This document shows, in pieces, positions 26,071-35,858 of a stretch of 64,000 nt of DNA. This DNA is from Edaphobacter sp. (GTDB taxonomy: Bacteria; Acidobacteriota; Terriglobia; Terriglobales; Acidobacteriaceae): positions 16,270 to 80,269 of the forward strand of contig JAOAPB010000024.1 in assembly GCA_025462645.1 (NCBI GenBank), in the 5' to 3' direction. The position numbers were made by a program, and so were the translations under genes. The notes below the pieces were generated by a model, which ran no database searches, had not been told where the DNA came from, and worked only from the letters and a program-made list of their open reading frames with translations. Within the stretch, counting starts at the first letter, position 1. Every line of letters begins with the position of its first letter.

Positions 26071-28116
26071 CTATTGAAATCGAAGGGCTATAACGGTTAC
26101 ACTCCTCGGAGGAAACACGTGGCGGAAGGGACCCTTGAACGTTTCATGGCTCCTCACGGGCGTTACTGTGTCGCGAGCATCTTCGGAATTCGTGGTCATT
26201 AAGCTTTTTGCTTGAAGAGTTGAGATCGTCGCCTCCGGCTTCAATCTTTCCAAGGAAACCAGATCAAAATCTGCTGCGAGGCTATGCCTTGGGTGTCGGT
26301 TGACACAGAAGAATAAGAGCTCTCGACCATTCTCCGCAGTTGCGGCGACTATATCGAGGTAGGGAACATCATGGATCTCAGGGAGCCGTCGAGAACCGTT
26401 TGCTATCGAGTACGTGGGAGAATCGGACATTACAGACAGCAAAGAGGTAGGGCCGGCGTTGGCATACTCATGTAAAACCCAGTAGGCAGGAGTTGCGAAC
26501 ACAATTCCACGCTTCTTCCAGATACCGCCGAATTCCATAATTCCGGTCATGTCGGATATTGGGACTATTTCACTATTGCGAATAATGGCATTGAGGAAGC
26601 CGCCTGCAAACACCGCTCCGCCCATGTTGTTGAAATTTGGATTCTCTGCGTCGTGCGCAGTGAGAAGCCATTCTGTAAAGGCAGTTCTTACGCGATCGCG
26701 ATGCTCCGATGCCTGAATTTGTTCGTGCATTGCCTTCAATTTGCCTTCGAGACCGATGGGTAATGCAAGAAGAGCAGACACGGTAAATTCGTTCGTAGCG
26801 TCCTTCAGCATTAGTCGATCCCCCACCACAAAATGAGTCGAAAGATAATCGAAGGTTCCAGGAGGGTTCGACAGTTGAGCGGCATTCCATTCTGAAAAAT
26901 GATCCTCATCTGCACCAGTTGCTATGAGTCGCACACTTCGATCGATTCTGTGAATCGCATCAGCGGTAGCGAGTGTCTTTGCGGCAACTCGTTCAAGCGA
27001 GGGATATCCTACCTGGAAATCGCCCCACAGTTCGTTCCCAAGCTCCCACAGCAGTCCTCCACTATGGGAACCGTTGCTGCGCGGCCATCGGTCGTTGACA
27101 TATTTCACCCACTCTGCAGCGTGCTCAGGTGTGTCGCTTCCTAGATTGAGAGCGATTTGGGGGTCCGCATGAATAAGTCGGCAGAAGTGAAGAAATTCGT
27201 CCGTGCCGAATGTGTTGTATTCCGGTATTCCCCAGGAGACATTGGACTTCGAGATGCGCTGATCTCTCAGACCAACTCCATCTCGCCAATCGTAAGCAGA
27301 AGTAAAGTTGCCACCAAATCTCACAAGGGGTGAATGCAGATCACGCGCCATAGCCACCTCGTCTGGATCGAGGCCATCGAGATTGTCGGCTGGCATAAGC
27401 GAAACCTGGTCGACCACGACACGAGCGTCATCATGGACAGAAATGGCAAAGTCACTTGGTTCAAGCGGTTTGATCTTCGCAACAGGGAGGTTGAGCGTCA
27501 CAATGTATTTCTTCCACTCAGGCGATGCCGCGACTACGTTTGCGGAGGCGAGCACCTCATCAGGGCGATCTCGATTTCGGAGTGAAAGCGTAACATCTTC
27601 AGGGCCAGAAATATGCTTCAGATAGACGCTGGCAACATAGGTCAATTGACGCCGGACCGGTAGGTAAACCCGTTGTCGAATACCGGTTTCCTTACCCGGA
27701 AGTCCCATAATGAGCAGGGACTGCGCAGAGTTGGCAGCATTTCCTCGAAGCGGTAAATAACGTGCACCCTGATCGGTCAGGGGTTCCCATGGTACGGGCA
27801 ACCCCAAATGAGACGCTCGACGTAAGCTTGGACGATCCCGAGCAAGTGCCTCAATATTCTCAACTGACCATAGTCCCTCTTCGAAAGAGGGATTCTCGAT
27901 TACATCGGCCCACAGTCCACCATATGTGGATTTACTGATCGGCTCGAGAAAGCTGCCAAACACCGAACTAGGAATTTGCGTGTTTGAAACTGGACGACTC
28001 ACATGAACTGTCACTGCTTTAGTGATGTCACCTCTTTCGTAAATCTGGGTGGTGCCGGAAACCGAGACTCCGAAAGAGATCACAAACAACGCTACCATGG
28101 GCTTTTTTCCAATCAC
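26071..28116 (-). CDS. GH51-like alpha-L-arabinofuranosidase, secreted
   Basis: A 681-residue protein with a short signal peptide, started at GTG 28116 behind a GGGGAT site (ATG at 28098 is possible). It has an N-terminal carbohydrate-binding-like jelly roll, then a barrel with RFGGNFTSAYDW. The acid/base Glu is visible at about residue 362 in LLWELGNELWGDF and the nucleophile Glu at about 482 in TAFTEWLLT, both as in GH51/clan A. The C-terminal beta domain carries VNRHPRHSLAADF. Family members release terminal arabinofuranose; some are endoglucanases. It is third in the operon after the GH172 and GH116 genes (42 bases from GH116). Confidence 0.87.
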   Translation of the reverse strand: MIGKKPMVALFVISFGVSVSGTTQIYERGDITKAVTVHVSRPVSNTQIPSSVFGSFLEPISKSTYGGLWADVIENPSFEEGLWSVENIEALARDRPSLRRASHLGLPVPWEPLTDQGARYLPLRGNAANSAQSLLIMGLPGKETGIRQRVYLPVRRQLTYVASVYLKHISGPEDVTLSLRNRDRPDEVLASANVVAASPEWKKYIVTLNLPVAKIKPLEPSDFAISVHDDARVVVDQVSLMPADNLDGLDPDEVAMARDLHSPLVRFGGNFTSAYDWRDGVGLRDQRISKSNVSWGIPEYNTFGTDEFLHFCRLIHADPQIALNLGSDTPEHAAEWVKYVNDRWPRSNGSHSGGLLWELGNELWGDFQVGYPSLERVAAKTLATADAIHRIDRSVRLIATGADEDHFSEWNAAQLSNPPGTFDYLSTHFVVGDRLMLKDATNEFTVSALLALPIGLEGKLKAMHEQIQASEHRDRVRTAFTEWLLTAHDAENPNFNNMGGAVFAGGFLNAIIRNSEIVPISDMTGIMEFGGIWKKRGIVFATPAYWVLHEYANAGPTSLLSVMSDSPTYSIANGSRRLPEIHDVPYLDIVAATAENGRELLFFCVNRHPRHSLAADFDLVSLERLKPEATISTLQAKSLMTTNSEDARDTVTPVRSHETFKGPFRHVFPPRSVTVIALRFQ

Positions 28117-28158
28117 GTTATCCCCATCTGTTACATCAAGGTATGCTTCACGTAGGAC

Positions 28159-30885
28159 TCAGGGTCTCTTCGCGACAGCTGCATCTATGCGGAGTATCGA
28201 ACCGGGCTTCAGGGTGAGAGTGTCGGCAAGATAAATTGCCTTAGAGGCCCCTCCCTGGCTTGCGACCGGCTGAATTCGCGCTCCCAGCATATGACCGTCT
28301 ATCGCAATATCCAAGCGGACTTTATCGTCAGTACCTATAGCTATCACTAAAGTTTGGAATGTAAGCGATCCATACAGCACAACAATTTCAAGTAACTGCC
28401 GGGTCTTCGTAAAATAACCCCATCCATCATGCGCACTCCAGATACAGCGGAAGTTGTCGGTATCTTTCCAGCGAGGCATAATTGTCAGCTCCTTGACGAC
28501 GGCGTCATGACGAAAGCCCGAAAGCGTGGGGATCAATCCCCAGGATGACATGGCACGTGCATAGTGGTGGCCAAACTCGACCTCGTCGTATGGATTGCGC
28601 TTTTTGCCGTCAAACCGACGTCTAATATCGGAAACGTGAGCGACTGTCTGATCCTCCATGCCGTACATGCACATGAGTTGCGAGACCGAGTACTCTACCC
28701 CGGTCCAGTTTTCGTTGTAGTAATTCACCGGAACTTCAGGCCTGCCACCCTTCGAATAATCACAGATTACAATCGCTGCCTCATCATTCAGCGCGTAGGT
28801 GCGAAGGCTGCCGCGCCAGTTAGAAAGGTCTGGCTTGTAGTTATACCGTTCAATGGAAGCCAATGTCTTACGTATGTTTACAGGCGAAAGGAGATCACCA
28901 AGTCCGGCGATGTTTGCGACATGCTGGCCGACAAGCTGATCGGAATGACACGCGCCCCCTAATTGAAAACGTGGTTTTGAGGGGTCGACTGCACCACTCA
29001 AAGTTCCGGAATCGATCCTGTCCTTCGGAAAACTTCTTATTTGTTGCACGTAGAACTCACCGTTGAACAGGTTGGCGTCAGTCCAGGAGCGGCCCCGTTC
29101 AAACAATCGGGTTAGTTCATCTGCAAATGAGTTTTCGCCTGCAGACTCGGCCATGGTTGCACACGCACGCAGGGCAGCCAAATACCATATCTGGCAAAGG
29201 GCATTCGGCCCAACAAATTCCACGTCGTAAGTATTGTGCTGCGCCCCCTCCATCACACCGTCTTTATCGGCATCCCAACCTCCAGCTCGCCACGCATACG
29301 TCAACGCTCGTTTCACGGCTGGCCAGTGCGATTTCATCCAGCGAGTATCTCCAGATATGCGCCAATCAAGGTACAGGCGGACGATCTGACCCATCTGACC
29401 ATCGGCGGCGGCATTGCCCCAATGCTCAACACCTATCGGAAGTTTGTGTCGAAAATCCATATGGCCTTCCTGGTTCGTCACATATCCGAAACTGGTATCG
29501 CGCATCGACTGAGAGATCTTCGGGAAAAGATAAGGTGTCGCCATCTCGTAATTCCATACATGGGTACAAGAACCGAAACCGAGGCCGCCGGTGTTGCCAC
29601 AGCCTTCAAAGCCATGGAACGATCCATCTGCTATACGAAATAATGTGTTCGACACAAGTGTGGACAGATTAGATGCCGCCGCATCTTTAACCGCATTGGG
29701 CAGCGTCGAAGACTGAATGTTATCAGCAAAATCCTTCGTCTGCTTTTCAAGAACAGGCAGATTGGAAGACACATATTCAGCTACCTCCCATGCCCCTACA
29801 AACCGTGTGCAATAGTGGTTGCCGAGCATGACTTTCTCATTCCCTTTGATGGGATCCCATCCAATATTTTCGGGTGTGCGAACCGGATAGTGCCATGCAA
29901 GCAGAAACCGAAATCTTTTATGTCCTCCGGCGGGAATCGAATGGTGGATGCTTGCGGTCGCAATTGCCAACGCATCCTTAGAAATATTCCGGGGAGCTTC
30001 AGGCAATCTCCCCGTCGTCGAGAATTCGTCCCAGAAGATATCGATTGCTGACGCGCCACCGAGATCTTTCCACATGGATAAATGAGACTCGATACCGTCT
30101 TCAGCCGGAAGTGTACACAGCGCAAAACTACCTCGACGCGGCGAATCCACGGGCAACGAAGGTTCCGTCATCAGTGTGCCCCTGCAAAGAGAAGAGGAAC
30201 GCCACTCATTAACGCGCGACGGATCATTACTTGACGGATTTGAAATGTTCCATGCAATCGATACCTCCGCAGTCGTCGTCAACGGATTTCGCACGGTGTA
30301 CGTGAGCACAGCAGCGGGCAGTCCCGAACTGTCTACGTCAATCGGGAAAAATGGCGAAAACGCATCCAGAGACACCTTAACCGCGCAGCGAGAGTCAAGA
30401 AAATCTATATGGGCCAGGGGGAACGAACCCCGAAACTCTGCATCTGTCATGCGAGGCATTCCAGGAAGGCCGTAGCGGCGAACACCGTTGTCATGAAGGT
30501 CGAATGGGGCCAGTTCGCGGCTCTCGAGAAATGATGCAAAATCAGGCCTGCCTGCCGAGCGGACAAAGATTGAGGGGAATATATGCGACTGAATCTCGCG
30601 ATCTGACGGACGATTGAAGATTTGCCAGCATCTCAGATTCCCGCGCCCTCCAAGTTCAAGGCCGCCGGTCCCAATTCCACCAAGCGGAAATGAGATGCGA
30701 TCCAGATATTCTCCCGAGAAACGTCTTGGATACTCGAACGTTTGGTCGGGTCTACCATTTCTCGCTTTCTGTTGATAGTGCGTTGCTTTTTCCGTGGTGC
30801 TTGAGAAGGTAGGCACCGGCGCAGCTGCCGCTGTCGCCAGCTTCACGAATTCTCGACGCGTGGCATCAAAGACAGATTTGGCCAT
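28159..30885 (-). CDS. GH116 family glycosidase, Tat-exported
   Basis: About 908 residues from the ATG at 30885, which follows a GGGGAG site. The N-terminus (DATRREFVKLATAAAAPVP) has a twin-arginine motif. The GH116 architecture is present: an N-terminal beta-sandwich with SFPLGGIGTGGLELGGRG and an (alpha/alpha)6 barrel. The nucleophile is E447 in THVWNYEMATP and the acid/base is D554 in NTYDVEF, as in the bile-acid beta-glucosidase/glucosylceramidase family. Bacterial relatives act as beta-glucosidases, beta-xylosidases and beta-N-acetylglucosaminidases. It is the second gene of the operon, 43 bases after GH172. Exact sugar is not determined. Confidence 0.9.
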   Translation of the reverse strand: MAKSVFDATRREFVKLATAAAAPVPTFSSTTEKATHYQQKARNGRPDQTFEYPRRFSGEYLDRISFPLGGIGTGGLELGGRGNLRCWQIFNRPSDREIQSHIFPSIFVRSAGRPDFASFLESRELAPFDLHDNGVRRYGLPGMPRMTDAEFRGSFPLAHIDFLDSRCAVKVSLDAFSPFFPIDVDSSGLPAAVLTYTVRNPLTTTAEVSIAWNISNPSSNDPSRVNEWRSSSLCRGTLMTEPSLPVDSPRRGSFALCTLPAEDGIESHLSMWKDLGGASAIDIFWDEFSTTGRLPEAPRNISKDALAIATASIHHSIPAGGHKRFRFLLAWHYPVRTPENIGWDPIKGNEKVMLGNHYCTRFVGAWEVAEYVSSNLPVLEKQTKDFADNIQSSTLPNAVKDAAASNLSTLVSNTLFRIADGSFHGFEGCGNTGGLGFGSCTHVWNYEMATPYLFPKISQSMRDTSFGYVTNQEGHMDFRHKLPIGVEHWGNAAADGQMGQIVRLYLDWRISGDTRWMKSHWPAVKRALTYAWRAGGWDADKDGVMEGAQHNTYDVEFVGPNALCQIWYLAALRACATMAESAGENSFADELTRLFERGRSWTDANLFNGEFYVQQIRSFPKDRIDSGTLSGAVDPSKPRFQLGGACHSDQLVGQHVANIAGLGDLLSPVNIRKTLASIERYNYKPDLSNWRGSLRTYALNDEAAIVICDYSKGGRPEVPVNYYNENWTGVEYSVSQLMCMYGMEDQTVAHVSDIRRRFDGKKRNPYDEVEFGHHYARAMSSWGLIPTLSGFRHDAVVKELTIMPRWKDTDNFRCIWSAHDGWGYFTKTRQLLEIVVLYGSLTFQTLVIAIGTDDKVRLDIAIDGHMLGARIQPVASQGGASKAIYLADTLTLKPGSILRIDAAVAKRP

Positions 30886-30928
30886 TGTCTTCTCCCCTAT
30901 CTGATTGATTGAAGTGCATCGCAATCCT

Positions 30929-32077
30929 CTAGCGCGGCTGAGGATCTCCCTCTTTCCGGGGCTGCTTGGCATTCCCCGGTCCACCTACGGCCTGAACCGC
31001 AGGAATACGCTCACTCATCTCCGGCAACGGTGGAAATTGAAGATGCGGCTCCGCCTGGTACCAGTAGGCAACAGAGTAAAAATTGTCTGAGCGAGCGTTA
31101 CCATGCCCGTGTTCGATACTTGCTTTCATCGACTTTGTAAATGGAATTGGCGAATCCAGATGAAAGCGGTAAACGCTCGAACGAGACCCAGCAAGCTCCA
31201 GACCCACTACTGGCGACCCATGAAGCGGAAAGCTTTGGGATGTACCGAAGTCCCACGCACCGAGGAAATAGTCTTCTGATCCTGTACCAACTACCGCGGG
31301 AACAGCGCCATCGTCAACTTCAAAGCGATCATTCCCTTCCCCCCACCATCCGTCCTGATTCTGTAGAATCGACATCGTTACTCCGATGAACTGGCCATGG
31401 CCCTTCGCCTCAAACCATATATAGTTGTCCTTGCCATCCAGGTTGCGCCTATAGTTGACCCTCGGATCGCCATTGTCATACCAGTCCGAGACCCATCCGT
31501 GATTAGGTTGGGCTTGCCTGTACTGCGCGTGGAAGTACAAGGTCCCAGCAGGTAACGGCTTGGCTTCCTGCCGATAGTCAATATTCCAATACAAATTGTT
31601 CACAGATTGCTTGCCTTCATTCGTGACCGTGATGCGGGCATGTTTTGCGTATGGCATCTGGAAATAACTATTAAGGGAGCGGTCGCTTCCAACTGATAGA
31701 ACCGGAGAGGACCAGAAATAATACTGCCCTGTACCCAACCCAAAGAAATCCCCGATTGGCGTTTCCACACTCGGTGCGCTCTCTTCGTCCCAATACATAC
31801 GCAGAACAACACGCTTCAAGTGATAGCTCTCCTGCGCATTGAGAGTGAACCAGATATGCGATACCCTGCCCGGGCCGTCAACATCAAGAATCGTCAGGGT
31901 CTCTCCCGGTGTGATCGTGCGGAAGTCCGCATTTGCCCCTGTTGCTTCGCGACTTGAAGAGCGGTGCATTGTGTATGTCTGTTGCCCCGTAGGATCAGGA
32001 AATCCTTCAACACTCTGTCCCTTTACGAAACTGGAAATCAGCAGAACTGACAAAGCAAGAAGATCTAGCAGCCTCAC
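30929..32077 (-). CDS. GH172 (DUF2961) family protein, secreted
   Basis: About 382 residues from GTG 32077, eight to nine bases after a GGAGGG site; the frame is also open to TTG 32083. A signal peptide (LLALSVLLISSFVKGQ) precedes the canonical compact DUF2961 double jelly roll: GPGRVSHIWFTL, LRMYWDEESAPSVETPIGDFFG, a segment reading FQMPYAKHARITVTN, and VVGTGSEDYFLGAWDFG with the conserved Glu268. A second Glu in VVGLELAG is a possible catalytic partner. GH172 has known alpha-D-fructofuranosidase and exo-alpha-D-arabinofuranosidase members. First gene of the operon with GH116 and GH51. Confidence 0.92.
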   Translation of the reverse strand: MRLLDLLALSVLLISSFVKGQSVEGFPDPTGQQTYTMHRSSSREATGANADFRTITPGETLTILDVDGPGRVSHIWFTLNAQESYHLKRVVLRMYWDEESAPSVETPIGDFFGLGTGQYYFWSSPVLSVGSDRSLNSYFQMPYAKHARITVTNEGKQSVNNLYWNIDYRQEAKPLPAGTLYFHAQYRQAQPNHGWVSDWYDNGDPRVNYRRNLDGKDNYIWFEAKGHGQFIGVTMSILQNQDGWWGEGNDRFEVDDGAVPAVVGTGSEDYFLGAWDFGTSQSFPLHGSPVVGLELAGSRSSVYRFHLDSPIPFTKSMKASIEHGHGNARSDNFYSVAYWYQAEPHLQFPPLPEMSERIPAVQAVGGPGNAKQPRKEGDPQPR

Positions 32078-32451
32078 GAACAAACGCCCTCCAATATTTT
32101 GCGCAAATACCGTCCGTCGTGATATTGCGCGCGCTGCTGTTCCGTAGGCAAATAGGAGTACAGCCGGCTGATCATTTTGCTATCACGCCCACACTATCTC
32201 TCGCCTTCGCCTGTACTCTCAGTTGGTAACTGATCGGTTGATGAACAGTTAGTTTTGATGCCCTATGTCAAAACATGCGCGAATAACCATCCCTAATGAG
32301 GGAAACAATTACATCCGGTCTCAGTTGGAACGACGGAGCAGCCAGCCGGGAGTCCACGCTATGCATGGTCCATGACAAGCTGTAGATCCAGTGACACACT
32401 AGCCCGGTTGTTGATGTAGTTGGGTTGTTTTAAATAACAAATGGAGATGCG
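32078..32451. other. Divergent intergenic region with a candidate operator
   Basis: About 370 bases between the GH172 operon (minus) and the sugar isomerase gene (plus), so it holds both promoters. An inverted repeat GTTTTGA-(9)-TCAAAAC at 32252-32274 is a possible operator for a regulator of the island; no matching copy is verified elsewhere. Confidence 0.35.
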
Positions 32452-34065
32452 ATGAAGAATGCTGTCCTTGTGACCAGTGGCGATCTTAGAGAAAGCGCCA
32501 ACAAGACATGTTGGCCCGCTCAGTTAGAACTGGAGACAAAACTTATTGCCTGTTTCGCTCGTTACGGAGTGACGCTGCGACGAGCTTTTCCAATAGACAC
32601 GACGAGAAGTCACGGATTCATCTCCTCGCAAAGAATGGGCATGGACATCTTTAATTCGATCGATCCGGATAGCAATCTGGTCTTTGCTACGGCAGCGTGG
32701 CAGTATACCCATCATGTTCTTCCGGGTATGCGAAATCATCGAGGACCAATCCTCACTGTCGCAAATTGGTCTGGAACCTGGCCGGGCCTGGTCGGCCTCC
32801 TTAACCTGAATGGCTCGTTAGTAAAAGCGGGCGTTCCGTTCAGTACCTTATGGAGTCAGACTTTCGACGATCCATTTTTTGCGAATGGCCTGCAGGAATG
32901 GATACGCACTAGAGCCATCAATCACGATTGCTCTCATGTGCGCGATCTGAACCTGCATCAACTTTCAGCAGAAACCCGGGATCTGGGATCGCAACTCGCT
33001 TCCAGGCTCAGGAAGCAAAAGATTATCTTAGGAATCTTCGATGAAGGCTGCATGGGAATGTATAACGCCATCATCGACGATGAACTACTTAACCCATCGG
33101 GATTCTTTAAAGAGCGGCTGAGCCAGGCCGCGTTGGTCGCTCGTATGCAAACCATCTCTACAGACGAAACTCAGGCTGTACGCGATTGGCTTACCCGCAA
33201 GGGCATGACATTCAAAACAGGCTCCGATCCTCATACAGACCTCACTGATGAGCAACTTCTTAAACAATGCGCGATGTATATCGCGGCAATACGAATTGCT
33301 TCCGAGTTTTCCTGCGACGCAATCGGAATTCAGTATCAGCAAGGCTTAAAGGATTCGGTTCCGGCTTCGGATCTAGTCGAGGGTATCCTTAATAACTCCG
33401 AGCGGCCCCCGGTCTGGGACGACTCACACAGCAATGAACTATATCAAGGCCAACCGCTCCCTCATTTCAACGAGGTGGATGAGTGTGCTGGAGTCGATTC
33501 CGTTCTGACAAACTGGTGTTGGAACGCACTGGGTTTGGACCCTTCAACTACCCTTCATGATGTTCGATGGGGACAAATGTACGAGGATAGCGACATGAGT
33601 GCCTTTGTGTGGGTGCTCCAAATATCCGGCGGCGCTCCACCAAATCATTTTGTCGATGGCTACCGGGGAGCCAGCAGCGAACGTCAGCCATCGATGTACT
33701 TTCCATTGGGAGGCGGCACCCTAAAAGGAGTAGGTCGTAAGGGACCGATCGTATGGAGCCGGATCTTCGTTGAAAAGGGTGCTTTGCATCTCGATATTGG
33801 ACTTGGTGACGTTGTAGAACTTCCCGGGGACGAACTCGAACGCCGCTGGCAGCACACGACAAGCCAATGGCCCATCGTCAACGCAGTCTTTCACGGTATA
33901 AGCCGAGACGCTTTCATGGCGCGTCACCGAGCAAATCATGTGAACATCGCCTACGCTCCAGATCTTCGCACTTCCGTAAAGGCGCTGGAAGTTAAGGCTG
34001 CGATGGCGGCGGGGTTGGGAATAAACGTTCACCTTTGCGGAGATACCCTGTTAGCCCGGGATTAG
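32452..34065 (+). CDS. L-fucose/D-arabinose isomerase-like protein
   Basis: A 537-residue cytoplasmic protein. The start has a GGAGATG site. The two N-terminal Rossmann-like domains are followed by the FucI/AraA-type C-terminal domain: IGIQYQQGLKDSV, the short EVDECAGVDSVLTNW stretch with candidate metal acids, GPIVWSRIF and the closing HRANHVNIAYAPD with the expected metal-binding His. L-fucose isomerases also isomerise D-arabinose to D-ribulose. It is 87 bases before a sugar porter gene, so both likely form one operon for an imported pentose or 6-deoxyhexose. Similarity to fucose isomerases is recalled, not searched; another aldose is possible. Confidence 0.7.
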   Translation: MKNAVLVTSGDLRESANKTCWPAQLELETKLIACFARYGVTLRRAFPIDTTRSHGFISSQRMGMDIFNSIDPDSNLVFATAAWQYTHHVLPGMRNHRGPILTVANWSGTWPGLVGLLNLNGSLVKAGVPFSTLWSQTFDDPFFANGLQEWIRTRAINHDCSHVRDLNLHQLSAETRDLGSQLASRLRKQKIILGIFDEGCMGMYNAIIDDELLNPSGFFKERLSQAALVARMQTISTDETQAVRDWLTRKGMTFKTGSDPHTDLTDEQLLKQCAMYIAAIRIASEFSCDAIGIQYQQGLKDSVPASDLVEGILNNSERPPVWDDSHSNELYQGQPLPHFNEVDECAGVDSVLTNWCWNALGLDPSTTLHDVRWGQMYEDSDMSAFVWVLQISGGAPPNHFVDGYRGASSERQPSMYFPLGGGTLKGVGRKGPIVWSRIFVEKGALHLDIGLGDVVELPGDELERRWQHTTSQWPIVNAVFHGISRDAFMARHRANHVNIAYAPDLRTSVKALEVKAAMAAGLGINVHLCGDTLLARD

Positions 34066-34152
34066 ACAGCGCAGTTCGGCGTTGCAGACGTATCAACACC
34101 GATTCGAGTTACACAAAATCCCGAGCAGCATTGCCAGATCTAAAGGAGCGGC

Positions 34153-35490
34153 ATGGGTATAAATTCGCATGTAATCAAGAGCACGATTGTTGGTGCACTC
34201 GGAGGCCTTCTCTTTGGCTTCGATACGGCAGTGATCTCCGGTACAACGGCTGCACTTACCTCTACATACAAGCTATCCCCTGCCAGCCTTGGGATAACTG
34301 TATCTATCGCGCTTTGGGGTACTGTTCTGGGTGCCCTCACAGCGGGATATCCCGGACAGCGCTGGGGACGTCGCGACAGCCTTCGGGTGATGGCGATCAT
34401 GTATGTTGTCTCGGCTGTCGGGTGTGCATTCGCCTGGAACCTGGTATCCCTGGACGTCTTTCGATTTATCGGAGGTATTGCTATTGGAGGCTCTTCCGTT
34501 CTCGGCCCAATGTACATCGCGGAGATAGCTCCTCCACTCTGGCGCGGCCGGCTCGTCGGATTCTTTCAGACGAATGTGGTCATCGGAATACTCTTGGCCT
34601 ACATGTCAAACCTCGGCATTCGTACCTTCAAAACCGGCACTATAGAGTGGCGACTCCAATTAGGTGTGGCAGGCATTCCTGCATTGCTGTTTTTGATCGC
34701 TCTGTTTTTCATTCCTCGCAGCCCGAGATGGCTGGTCATGAAGGGGAGAACTGCAGATGCGCTGGACGTTCTGACCCTCATTGGAGTGGAAAATCCCCAG
34801 TCTCTTCTTGCGCGCATCGAAGAAGCCGTCAGCGAGGAGAGCAAAGCGGCAGGTACCAGCGTCTTCAAGATGCGTTACCGCCTTCCTATTTTTGTAGCCT
34901 TATCAGTTGGAGCCTTTTGCCAACTCAGCGGCATCAACGCAGTCTTGTACTATCTGAACGACATCTTCGCTCTTAGTGGGGTCTCACAAATCTCCGGCGA
35001 TATTCAGGCAGTAGCGGTTGGAAGCATGAACCTTGTCGCTACTCTGTTGGCAATGTCTGTCATCGACAAATTCGGACGCAAGAAACTTCTGTTGACGGGA
35101 ACCGCTGCGCTCAGTGTGTGTTTAGCGGTAATCGCCTGGGTCTTTGCAACGCACCGCCACGAAAATTGGCTGGTGTGGCTGCTAATGATCTACATCGCGT
35201 TCTTTGCCATCTCGCAGGGTGCAACTGTGTGGGTGTATATCAGCGAGGTCTTCCCCACGAACGTCCGAGCGAAAGGGCAGAGTCTGGGCAGTTCGTCTCA
35301 TTGGATCACAAATGCAATCATCACGATCGTCTTTCCCGTCATGGCCAGGAGATCAGCATCCATTCCGTTTGTCTTCTTCGCAGCAATGATGGTCTTGGAT
35401 TTCTTTCTGGTGCTTTTCATTTATCCGGAGACAAGCGGACGCTCACTTGAAACTCTTCAACATCAACTAGATGCTAATTCTGTAATCTGA
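34153..35490 (+). CDS. Sugar porter (MFS, XylE/GalP type)
   Basis: A 445-residue twelve-helix permease of the sugar porter family: GGLLFGFDTAVISGT in helix 1, GQRWGRRDSLR after helix 2, RFIGGIAIGGSSVLGPMYIAEIAP, PRSPRWLVMKGR at the end of the N-half, QLSGINAVLYY in helix 7, DKFGRKKLLL, and a C-terminal PETSGRSLE. These motifs, including the QLSGIN substrate-site segment, mark proton:monosaccharide symport. An AAAGGAG site lies six bases upstream. Directly follows the isomerase gene, so it probably imports that enzyme's substrate. Confidence 0.93.
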   Translation: MGINSHVIKSTIVGALGGLLFGFDTAVISGTTAALTSTYKLSPASLGITVSIALWGTVLGALTAGYPGQRWGRRDSLRVMAIMYVVSAVGCAFAWNLVSLDVFRFIGGIAIGGSSVLGPMYIAEIAPPLWRGRLVGFFQTNVVIGILLAYMSNLGIRTFKTGTIEWRLQLGVAGIPALLFLIALFFIPRSPRWLVMKGRTADALDVLTLIGVENPQSLLARIEEAVSEESKAAGTSVFKMRYRLPIFVALSVGAFCQLSGINAVLYYLNDIFALSGVSQISGDIQAVAVGSMNLVATLLAMSVIDKFGRKKLLLTGTAALSVCLAVIAWVFATHRHENWLVWLLMIYIAFFAISQGATVWVYISEVFPTNVRAKGQSLGSSSHWITNAIITIVFPVMARRSASIPFVFFAAMMVLDFFLVLFIYPETSGRSLETLQHQLDANSVI

Positions 35491-35574
35491 ACCTAAAGAG
35501 CGCTGATCGAGCAGACAATGCGTTTGTCGGGTGTAAGGAGTCGAAGGGGGAGCAGCTAGCGTTCGCATTCTTGT

Positions 35575-35858
35575 CTACCATGCAATGGCTGTTGCCAAGC
35601 GTAGCCCGACCGCTCCTGCAATTGACTCCTCTCCAACGAAGTCGCCGACGGAGAGAAGCGTGATGGTAGCGTCTCTCCCGTTTTAAAACGAACCGTGCGT
35701 TTCCCGCTCCCCCTCTGAAGATAGAAAATAGAATCTGCGGAACTTCCTTGCGAAAAAAAGACCTGTTTTGGCTTAGCTTGGATGATGCTTCGTCCTAGTC
35801 CGGCGTTTGCAAGAAAAGTGGCGGCGTCAAACGTCGTATTTCTTACAAGACGACACAT
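35575..35858 (-). pseudogene. Crp/Fnr-family regulator remnant
   Basis: The frame from 35858 gives FDAATFLANAGLGRSIIQA and QVFFSQGSSADSIFYLQRG, the start of a cyclic-nucleotide-binding domain as in Acidobacteriota Crp-type regulators. Near 35690 the match moves one frame over: GRDATITLLSVGDF, then GEESIAGAVGLRLATAIA, ending at a stop at 35575. One lost base explains the shift. The rest of the protein, including the DNA-binding helix-turn-helix, is missing. The fragment lies next to the tRNA-derived junction and is a relic, not a functional gene. Confidence 0.75.

Noticed and set aside
34035..34976. 313-codon open frame on plus over the sugar porter
   Set aside because: It is Arg/Cys/Ser-rich and overlaps the porter in another frame; no ribosome site.
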